Assembly: GCA_002402635.1 (NCBI GenBank) | Contig: DHGE01000037.1 | Coordinates: 8,672-15,714 of the forward strand | DNA: 7,043 nucleotides | Direction of reading: 5' to 3' | Source: Deferribacterales bacterium UBA4806 | GTDB taxonomy: Bacteria > Chrysiogenota > Deferribacteres > Deferribacterales > UBA228 | Position numbers and translations under genes: made by a program | Notes under the pieces: generated by a model | What the model was told of the DNA's origin: nothing | What the model saw: only the letters and a program-made list of their open reading frames with translations | The model's database searches: none | Shown here: piece after piece, positions 1 through 5,451 of the stretch | Numbering within the stretch: position 1 is the first letter of the stretch | Layout of the letters: each line of letters begins with the position of its first letter

Positions 1-376
1 GATTATTTGGAAATCCATGCTTTTTCATTACATTTAACATATCTTCCCATATTTTTAAATTGTTTAGAGCATAACCATCTTCTCTTGATATATAAATATT
101 AGCGTTACTCTTTGTTAATTCCTTAAATAAACCTAATAGCCCAGCATGATCTGCGTGCATGTGCGTTATAAGCAGGTCTAAGTTACTGTAATCTATTCCT
201 ATTTTGTTTAGAGACTCTAGCAATAATTTTGATGCTTCTTCCGTATTGATGCCTGCGTCAATTAATAATGATTTGCTATTACCCTTTATAAGGTAAACAT
301 TAAGGGTCTTTAATGGATTTTTGGGAATGGAAATTTCAATTTTAAATATATTTTTATTAATATTTTCAATTGGCAT
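1..376 (-). CDS. Metallo-beta-lactamase-fold hydrolase, N-terminal 125 residues (runs off left edge)
   Basis: This partial gene reads leftward from an ATG at 376-374 to the window edge without a stop, giving 125 residues and lacking the C-terminal half. The signature HxHxDH reads HMHADH at residues 72-77 (His72, His74, Asp76, His77), the ligands of a binuclear metal centre in this superfamily. Upstream is the usual beta-strand pair ending in LLIDAG (37-42), where Asp40 is typical. The visible N-terminus (IPKNPLKTLNVYLIK, 17-31) resembles the thioesterase/glyoxalase II-like branch rather than true beta-lactamases. That fit is from family knowledge, and the substrate cannot be read from half a protein. 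The ATG overlaps the stop of the dehydrogenase gene by one base (TAATG), so translation is probably coupled. No good ribosome binding site is visible, only a GGTGG about 12 bases upstream. No signal peptide is seen, so it is probably cytoplasmic. Confidence 0.88.
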   Translation of the reverse strand, partial: MPIENINKNIFKIEISIPKNPLKTLNVYLIKGNSKSLLIDAGINTEEASKLLLESLNKIGIDYSNLDLLITHMHADHAGLLGLFKELTKSNANIYISREDGYALNNLKIWEDMLNVMKKHGFPNN

Positions 377-1140
377 TAAATTAAATAACCACCATCACAT
401 GTTATACATGTGCCTGTAACAAAACTTGCAGCATCAGATGCTAAATATAAAACTGCACCAGCAATTTCAATAGGTTTTGCATGCCTTTGTAGTGGGGATT
501 TTTTTACAAATTCATTATAAAAGTTTTCGTTATCAAAAAGTGCCTTTGCAAATCTTGTTTCAGTAAGTCCAGGCAAAACAGCATTTACTCTGATATTTTC
601 TGGCCCTAATTCTAATGCAAAAGATTTTGTTAACATAATTAAGGCTGCTTTTGTTGTAGAATAAATGCCCTGAAAATAACTTGGCTTAATACCTTCAACT
701 GATGCAATGTTTATAATGGAACCTCCATTATTTTCTTTCATAATACTGGCAGCTTTTTGAATCATAAACAATGGCCCTTTTAAATTTACTTCAAATGTTT
801 TATCCCAGGCAGACTCTTCAGCATCAATTAAAGGTCCAAAATATGGGTTTGTAGCAGCATTATTTACCAGGATATCACATCTTCCAAAGTTGGATTTAAT
901 AAAACTAAAAAGTTTTTCTATATCTTCTTTTTTCCCCACATGTGTTGCGTAAGGAGTGACTTTTCCTCCTTTCTCTTTAATATCATATGCGACCTTTTCT
1001 AAGCCTTCAATTTTTCTACTTACTACAATAACATGAGCATTATATTCAGCTAAGGTACGAGCTATAGCTTCTCCTATACCCCTGCTTGCACCTGTAACCA
1101 CAGCAATTTTATCTTTTAAGCTAAAATCAACTGTTTTCAT
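376..1140 (-). CDS. SDR-family NAD(P)-dependent oxidoreductase, DHRS4-like
   Basis: A complete classical short-chain dehydrogenase/reductase of 254 aa, the usual family length. The cofactor motif TGASRGIG is at residues 16-23, NNA at 93-95, and the catalytic tetrad is Asn119, Ser147, Tyr160 and Lys164 (YSTTK). Arg20 in the glycine loop, and Ser41-Arg42-Lys43 instead of an acidic residue after the second strand, point to NADP(H). Stretches such as THVGKKED (66-73) and ATNPYFGPL (96-104) resemble DHRS4-type carbonyl/retinol reductases and bacterial 3-oxoacyl reductase-like relatives, so a ketone or 3-oxoacyl/3-hydroxyacyl substrate is plausible but unproven. I chose the ATG at 1140-1138 over one seven codons upstream (1161) because AAGGGGG lies six bases before it. 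The upstream ATG would place that site inside the gene. It is first in a two-gene unit, overlapping the metallo-hydrolase start by one base, and is divergent from the acylation operon. Confidence 0.93.
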   Translation of the reverse strand: MKTVDFSLKDKIAVVTGASRGIGEAIARTLAEYNAHVIVVSRKIEGLEKVAYDIKEKGGKVTPYATHVGKKEDIEKLFSFIKSNFGRCDILVNNAATNPYFGPLIDAEESAWDKTFEVNLKGPLFMIQKAASIMKENNGGSIINIASVEGIKPSYFQGIYSTTKAALIMLTKSFALELGPENIRVNAVLPGLTETRFAKALFDNENFYNEFVKKSPLQRHAKPIEIAGAVLYLASDAASFVTGTCITCDGGYLI

Positions 1141-1146
1141 TAAATA

Positions 1147-1153
1147 CCCCCTT
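1147..1153 (-). promoter_or_regulatory. Ribosome binding site deciding the SDR start
   Basis: On the minus strand AAGGGGG is followed by six bases and then ATG at 1140-1138. This is a near-ideal Shine-Dalgarno placement and supports the shorter 254-residue product over the 261-residue reading. Confidence 0.75.
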
Positions 1154-1155
1154 AT

Positions 1156-1173
1156 TAACATTATATAATGTTA
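1156..1173. promoter_or_regulatory. 18-base perfect palindrome, candidate operator at the SDR promoter
   Basis: TAACATTATATAATGTTA is identical to its own reverse complement. It lies just upstream of the SDR ribosome binding site and contains a minus-strand TATAAT (1160-1165). A further ATGTT half-site abuts it (1173-1177), so AACAT/ATGTT occurs three times in 21 bases. A dimeric repressor (TetR-, GntR- or MarR-like) would bind such a site, but no regulator gene is in the window. AT-rich DNA produces short palindromes by chance, though nine matching pairs in a 246-base spacer is more than expected. Confidence 0.5.
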
Positions 1174-1183
1174 TGTTATTATA
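1160..1183 (-). promoter_or_regulatory. Candidate -10 elements for the SDR/hydrolase unit
   Basis: Two perfect minus-strand TATAAT hexamers lie upstream of the SDR, at 1178-1183 and 1160-1165. Neither has a convincing -35 at 16-18 bases. A minus-strand TTGACT at 1227-1232 is too far away to pair with either. The 1178-1183 element would give a leader of roughly 30 bases and is the better guess. In DNA this AT-rich such hexamers are common. Confidence 0.3.
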
Positions 1184-1251
1184 GATTCATTATTTTTTCC
1201 AGTTTTTTGCTAAATAAATTTTTCAGAGTCAAGATATATATTTAAGTAATA

Positions 1252-1280
1252 TTGACTTTTACCTATCAATATTTTAACAT
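1252..1280 (+). promoter_or_regulatory. Candidate sigma-70-type promoter for the acylation operon
   Basis: TTGACT (1252-1257, five of six consensus bases) is followed by a 17-base spacer and TAACAT (1275-1280, four of six, with the key first two and last bases). Transcription would start near 1287, giving a leader of about 100 bases. The -10 overlaps the 11-base palindrome at 1276-1286, a position where a bound repressor would block polymerase. Confidence 0.5.
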
Positions 1281-1286
1281 TATGTT
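1276..1286. promoter_or_regulatory. 11-base palindrome AACATTATGTT, candidate second operator
   Basis: AACAT-T-ATGTT is an odd-centred perfect palindrome with the same half-sites as the 18-base palindrome at 1156-1173, but with one base rather than six between the arms. It overlaps the -10 of the candidate operon promoter. The different spacing makes binding by the same dimer uncertain. Confidence 0.35.
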
Positions 1287-1341
1287 TTAGCAACCCTGGT
1301 TATTTATTTGATTATTCTGAACTAAAGGTTATAAGCTATTC

Positions 1342-1347
1342 TATAAT
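1342..1347 (+). promoter_or_regulatory. Alternative -10 (TATAAT) for the acylation operon
   Basis: A perfect TATAAT lies 39 bases before the ATG, without a recognisable -35 at the right distance or a TG extension. It would give a leader of about 33 bases. It is listed as a secondary candidate only. Confidence 0.25.
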
Positions 1348-1386
1348 GCTTTAATAGTGTTTAAGGGTATAAAATATTAAATTAAT

Positions 1387-3771
1387 ATGTCAAAAATAAT
1401 TTTAAGAAATGGATCAATCGCAGAATTAAGAAAAATAAATGATAACAAAAGGGACCGTGATCAATTAAAAAATCTCTTTAATGAAGCATCAAAAGAAAGT
1501 CTGTACAATAGATTTTTTATACCAATTAAAGAAGTTACAAATAGTTTAATAGATGAAATGATTCAAACAGATGAAAAAAAAGCCCTTTCATTAGTGTGTG
1601 AGATAAAAGAAGAAATTATTGCTATAGGTAGTTATATAAAAACAGAAAAAGCAGGTGTCGCAGAAGTTAGTTTTTTTGTAAATGATAAATTTCAGGGTTT
1701 GGGGATTGGCAGCATATTATTAACACAGTTAGGCTACATTGCATGGATTAATGGATTTAATCTTTTTGAGGCTTACGTCATGCCGGAAAACAAAAAAATG
1801 ATATATGTTTTTATCAATAGTGGCTTTGAAATAAGCCAACAGTGGGAAAGTGGTGAAATAAAATTATCGCTATCACTCTATGAAACAGAAAGAACTAATG
1901 CTATAAAAGAAACAAGAGAAAAAATTGCAACGGCAGCGTCACTTACACCTTTTTTTAAACCAAAAGATATCTTACTTATAGAAAATAAAAGCAATAACAA
2001 AAACAATTATAAAATAATATATAAGAATATACTCAATAGCAACTTTAAAGGTGAAGTTATAACCTCTTTAGATATGATAGATTTAAACAAAGAATTTGAT
2101 GTTGCAATATTGAATTTACCAGTTGAGAAATCTATTAATTTAATTTTATCAACTAAAATTCAAATGAAATGTTTAATTATTATGGGATTTTACAATGATA
2201 TCAATTTTAACACTTATAAAGATACTGATAAGCTTTTGCTGGATATTTTAAGAAAAAAAGGAATAAGAATAATTGGTCCATACAGTCTTGGCATTATAAA
2301 CAATACACCAGAATATTCACTAAATGCCTCTTACTTGCCAAAAATCCCACCATGTGGTTCAATTTCAATTGCCAGCCATTCTGGTGCATTAGGTTTATAC
2401 TTGATTAAATATTTAGATTCAATAGGTATAGGTATAAAAGATTTTGTGAGCCTCGGAAACAAAATTGATGTTTCTGGAAATGATCTTTTACAATATTGGG
2501 AAGATGACATAAAAACTGATATAATTGTTTTATACCTTGAATCCTTTGGAAATCCTGAAAAATTCACTCGTTTATGTAGACGTATTTCAAGAATAAAACC
2601 AATATTAGTTGTAAAAAGTGCTAGAAATCCCTTAAGTGCTGCTATATCTAAGCAAAAAAAAGTAGAACTTGCTTTGAATGATTACACAGTTAATAATCTT
2701 TTTAAGCAGGCTGGAATAATAAGAGTTGAAACAATTGACGAATTATTTGATACAATCAAGATGCTCCATTCAAATAAAATACCTGAAAATTATCATATAG
2801 CTATAATATCAAATACTCTGGAAGGTTCAATTGTACTTACAGATTCATTAAGTGATAAAGGTTTAACAAATATAGAAAATCCAGTAATTTTAAATTTAAA
2901 AGCACAAAATAATATATATCTTTCAGAGTTAAAAAAAATTATAAAGAATGATAATATAAACATTGTTTTAATAGTGTTCATGGCACTCTTTAATGATGAT
3001 AATAGTATCAATTTGATTAATCTATTAAAAAAAGAATTAATGGCGTCAAAGATTACTAAATTAATAATACTATGTGTATTAGGCTCTGGTAAAAAACTAC
3101 CTGAATTAATTCCTGTAAATAATGGGAAACAAAATATTCCTGTGTATTTCTCACTCGAAAGAATAGCCAAGGCATTAAACCATATAATTAATTACAGTGA
3201 GTATGTTAAAAAACCTAAAGGAAATATTCCTGATATGAAAGGAATCGATACAAAAGGCATTAGAAAATTTGTAAAAAATACCCTGACCAAGGTAAATCAT
3301 GATATAGATGAATTGAATTTAAATAAGGAGGAATTAGAAAAATTTCTTAAATTCATGAATCTAAATTTATTAGAAACTGATAAAAAAAATATAATTGCTA
3401 AGCTGTCAATTTTCATACTTAAAGACCATTACTTTGGTCCCTTAATTGGATTATATCTACACCAAGAGACAGATAAGGGAATAGATAATTTATCCTTAAA
3501 TATGTTTAAAGATAAAGACATTTCCATAATAAGATTAACTCCATTAACAGATGTTGAAGCAGAAGAAGTAATCAATAGTCTATTGAAAAACCATAACTTT
3601 AATAAAGGATTAAAAGATAAACTAAAAACTTTATTGTTAAAATTTTCAATATTGCCAGTAGAAATCCCTGAAATAAATAAAATAATAATAAATAGTATTT
3701 TATTATACATTAATGACTATGTAATAAAAAATATTACTGTTAAAATAGCACCCCCTAAATCAGGAATATAA
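1387..3771 (+). CDS. GNAT lysine acetyltransferase fused to a degenerate ADP-forming acyl-CoA synthetase-like region (Pat/AcuA-type)
   Basis: This 794-residue protein opens with a GNAT domain (about 1-165). It has ESLYNRFF (37-44), a strand with Glu93 (AEVSFFV), the acetyl-CoA pyrophosphate loop QGLGIGS (103-109) and PENKKM (133-138), all as in Pat-type protein acetyltransferases. A CoA-binding-like domain follows (about 186-315, from TPFFKPKDILLI), then two succinyl-CoA-synthetase-like domains (about 320-600, with SHSGALG at 330-336 and SLGNKIDV at 355-362). The last part is a shortened ATP-grasp remnant (about 620-790, with DHYFGPLIG at 680-688). Domain order is GNAT first, the reverse of Salmonella Pat. 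The synthetase part looks inactive. The catalytic His of the usual SHTG motif reads Lys422 (ISKQK), GPNCLG reads GPYSLG (297-302), and about 80-100 ATP-grasp residues are absent near 662-678. The likely role is acylation of lysines on metabolic enzymes in the cytoplasm, tuned by the dead domains. The start is fixed by an in-frame TAA at 1378. Its ribosome binding site is poor. Confidence 0.87.
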   Translation: MSKIILRNGSIAELRKINDNKRDRDQLKNLFNEASKESLYNRFFIPIKEVTNSLIDEMIQTDEKKALSLVCEIKEEIIAIGSYIKTEKAGVAEVSFFVNDKFQGLGIGSILLTQLGYIAWINGFNLFEAYVMPENKKMIYVFINSGFEISQQWESGEIKLSLSLYETERTNAIKETREKIATAASLTPFFKPKDILLIENKSNNKNNYKIIYKNILNSNFKGEVITSLDMIDLNKEFDVAILNLPVEKSINLILSTKIQMKCLIIMGFYNDINFNTYKDTDKLLLDILRKKGIRIIGPYSLGIINNTPEYSLNASYLPKIPPCGSISIASHSGALGLYLIKYLDSIGIGIKDFVSLGNKIDVSGNDLLQYWEDDIKTDIIVLYLESFGNPEKFTRLCRRISRIKPILVVKSARNPLSAAISKQKKVELALNDYTVNNLFKQAGIIRVETIDELFDTIKMLHSNKIPENYHIAIISNTLEGSIVLTDSLSDKGLTNIENPVILNLKAQNNIYLSELKKIIKNDNINIVLIVFMALFNDDNSINLINLLKKELMASKITKLIILCVLGSGKKLPELIPVNNGKQNIPVYFSLERIAKALNHIINYSEYVKKPKGNIPDMKGIDTKGIRKFVKNTLTKVNHDIDELNLNKEELEKFLKFMNLNLLETDKKNIIAKLSIFILKDHYFGPLIGLYLHQETDKGIDNLSLNMFKDKDISIIRLTPLTDVEAEEVINSLLKNHNFNKGLKDKLKTLLLKFSILPVEIPEINKIIINSILLYINDYVIKNITVKIAPPKSGI

Positions 3772-3774
3772 AAA

Positions 3775-4743
3775 ATGAAGTATAAAACTGGATTTTTATA
3801 CCATCCATTTTTTCTAAGGCATTATACAGGTAAAGATCATCCAGAGCATCCATATAGATTGAAGTACCTTTACAGGTATATTGCTAATTCTCATTTAGTT
3901 AAAGAAAATAAAATAACTATGCTAAAGGCTCAACCTGTTGAAAATTTAGATTATATATTACTTACTCATTCAGAACACTATATCAACCTTTTTAAGGAGT
4001 ATTGTAATAAAAATAATAAGATTTTTGGACATTATGATAATGTAATATGTAAAAAAAGTTATGATGTGGCACTATTCCATGCTTACTCCAGCATATCTGC
4101 AGCTGATCTTATAATGAATGATAATTTTACCAGTATATTCATAGCTGGAAGACCTCCCTCACATCATGCTGGTAGAGATTATGCTTTAGGGTTTTGTTTT
4201 ATAAATAGTGTTGCCGTTGTTGCAAATTATTTAATCAAAGAGTGGGGATTAAATAAAATTTTAATAATAGATGTAGATGTACACCATGGTAATGGAACTC
4301 AGGAGATTTTTTATGCTAGTAATAATGTTTTTTACTTTAGCATACATGAACATCCATCTTTTCTCTTTCCTGGAACTGGTAGATTTTTCGAAATAGGCAT
4401 TAAAGATGGACTAAATTATACATTAAATTGTCCTGTTATCCCAAATATAAAGGATAAAGATTATATAAAAGTATTAAAAAGTAATTGTGAAAAGATCTTA
4501 ACTCTTTTTAAACCTGAAATTATCCTTGTTTCTGCCGGTTATGATACACACGAAAGAGATGAAATAAGCCACCTTGGGCTCTCAACTGATTGCATAACGC
4601 AAATATATGCATTGATTAATAGCTATGCTATAAAACACTGTAATGGGAAATTATTATTGTTTCTAGAGGGAGGCTATAATATCGATAGTTTATGTGAGTG
4701 TGTTCACAAAACATTAGAAGTTATTTCGAAAGGAGGAGATTAA
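3775..4743 (+). CDS. Histone deacetylase-family zinc amidohydrolase (AcuC/HDAH-like)
   Basis: A complete 322-residue arginase/deacetylase-fold enzyme expected to remove acyl groups from lysine (or a small amide) in the cytoplasm. The N-terminal HPEHPYRL is at residues 22-29. The catalytic His pair is in RPPSHHAGR (126-134, His130 and His131), followed by GFCFIN (139-144). Zinc ligands Asp168 and His170 are in DVDVHHGNGTQ (166-176) and Asp257 is in SAGYD (253-257). The transition-state tyrosine is Tyr301 in LEGGYN (297-302). All catalytic residues are present. RPPSHHA, HHGNGTQ and LEGGY are class II-type signatures (HDAH, HDAC6-like), whereas classical AcuC carries class I forms. Acetylpolyamine amidohydrolase is an alternative, but the operon favours a protein deacylase. 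It starts three bases after the acetyltransferase stop, with AGGA at 3762-3765 inside the upstream gene, so the two should be co-translated. It is the natural eraser partner of that gene. Confidence 0.93.
   Translation: MKYKTGFLYHPFFLRHYTGKDHPEHPYRLKYLYRYIANSHLVKENKITMLKAQPVENLDYILLTHSEHYINLFKEYCNKNNKIFGHYDNVICKKSYDVALFHAYSSISAADLIMNDNFTSIFIAGRPPSHHAGRDYALGFCFINSVAVVANYLIKEWGLNKILIIDVDVHHGNGTQEIFYASNNVFYFSIHEHPSFLFPGTGRFFEIGIKDGLNYTLNCPVIPNIKDKDYIKVLKSNCEKILTLFKPEIILVSAGYDTHERDEISHLGLSTDCITQIYALINSYAIKHCNGKLLLFLEGGYNIDSLCECVHKTLEVISKGGD
4729..4738 (+). promoter_or_regulatory. Strong ribosome binding site deciding the AcuB-like start
   Basis: AAAGGAGGAG inside the deacetylase 3' end is followed by four bases (ATTA) and then ATG at 4743-4745, leaving six bases after the GGAGG core. 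It selects the 203-residue product over a reading that starts 15 codons earlier at 4698, and it is the strongest site in the operon. Confidence 0.8.
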
Positions 4744-5354
4744 TGTTTGTTTTAGATTGGATGACTAAAGAGGTTGTAACTGTCAGTAGAGAGGATTCAA
4801 TAGAGAATCTAACTAACATAATGAATAGTAAAAAAATTAATCATTTGCCTGTTGTGGCTGATAAAAAAATTGTAGGCATCATAACAAGAAGTGATGTAAG
4901 ACAAGCTTTAACATCTATAAAATTTATTAAAACGAAATCAAAAGTTAATGATTTTATGACCAGAGAAGCTATTACTGTCAAAGAATATGACACATTAGAA
5001 GATGTTTTATTATTAATATATGACAAAAAAGTAGGCGCTCTACCTGTCATTGATGAAGATAATAATCTTATAGGCATCATTACGAGACACGATATTTTAA
5101 AAGCATTTATTAAAATAATAGGGCTTAATGAAAACGGTAGTACTATATTATTAAAAATTGAAGACACCTCTGAAGAACTAGAAAGAATAATTCACACTAT
5201 AAATAAAACAAAATGTAAAATATTGTCTTTTTTTACTTTAGGAAAAGACAAAAAAACTAGATTAATATCAGTAAGGTTTGATTGTATAAACAAAATATTC
5301 ATTGAAGACCTTTTTAAGAATGAAGGATTCGAAATATATCTACCATGGAAATAA
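4743..5354 (+). CDS. acuB: AcuB-like protein: two CBS domains plus ACT-like C-terminal domain
   Basis: A 203-residue cytoplasmic regulator. CBS domain 1 spans about 4-60 and CBS domain 2 about 68-125. Each begins with a DWMT/DFMT-type motif and ends in the adenosine-contact motif, GIITRSD (45-51) and GIITRHD (111-117). Such paired CBS domains form a Bateman module that typically binds AMP, ATP, NAD or SAM-like ligands. Residues about 130-200 alternate strand and helix (STILLKIED, then ELERIIHTINK, then a LISVRF strand), fitting an ACT-like domain. This matches the architecture and length of Bacillus AcuB (about 214 aa). AcuB's biochemical role is poorly defined, so a sensor controlling the acetyltransferase or deacetylase is inference from context. 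The ATG overlaps the deacetylase stop by one base (TAATG). It is the last gene of the operon. Confidence 0.88.
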   Translation: MFVLDWMTKEVVTVSREDSIENLTNIMNSKKINHLPVVADKKIVGIITRSDVRQALTSIKFIKTKSKVNDFMTREAITVKEYDTLEDVLLLIYDKKVGALPVIDEDNNLIGIITRHDILKAFIKIIGLNENGSTILLKIEDTSEELERIIHTINKTKCKILSFFTLGKDKKTRLISVRFDCINKIFIEDLFKNEGFEIYLPWK

Positions 5355-5426
5355 AAAAATAATTCTCCAAAATATTTTACTCTATGTTAGAAATACTATA
5401 AAAACACATCTCTCAAAAAGTCATGG

Positions 5427-5451
5427 TTTAAAATCTTGTTAAGTTTTTAAA
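5427..5451. repeat. AT-rich imperfect inverted repeat at the convergent junction
   Basis: Arms at 5427-5437 and 5441-5451 pair at 10 of 11 positions around a three-base loop. It lies where the acuB-like and nadB transcripts converge and covers the nadB stop. Only one pair is G:C and no clean T-run follows on the plus strand, so a role as bidirectional terminator is weakly supported. Nothing else stands out in 5355-5438. Confidence 0.3.

Noticed and set aside
1138..1161. Upstream ATG for the SDR (adds seven residues)
   Set aside because: The ribosome binding site AAGGGGG would fall inside the coding region, while the second ATG sits six bases after it and matches the usual SDR N-terminus.
1227..1232. 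Minus-strand TTGACT as a -35 for the SDR unit
   Set aside because: No acceptable -10 lies 16-18 bases downstream; the corresponding position reads CAAAAA.
1288..1338. Possible leader hairpin (TAGCAACC pairing with GGTT...GCTA) before the acetyltransferase, considered as a riboswitch or attenuator
   Set aside because: The pairing is short and interrupted by a four-base bulge, no terminator-like T-run follows, and no known riboswitch consensus is recognisable.
2331..3710. Minus-strand open frames of 78, 125 and 93 codons inside the acetyltransferase gene
   Set aside because: They lie wholly antisense to a clearly coding frame with recognisable domains, have no ribosome binding sites or family motifs, and are expected in AT-rich coding DNA.
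4738..5127. Internal repeat in the AcuB-like gene (two GIITR-type segments)
   Set aside because: This is the normal tandem CBS domain repeat, not a separate DNA repeat or recent duplication.
4841..5167. Minus-strand open frame of 108 codons within the AcuB-like gene
   Set aside because: It is antisense to both CBS domains, and its composition simply mirrors the repeated CBS motifs.
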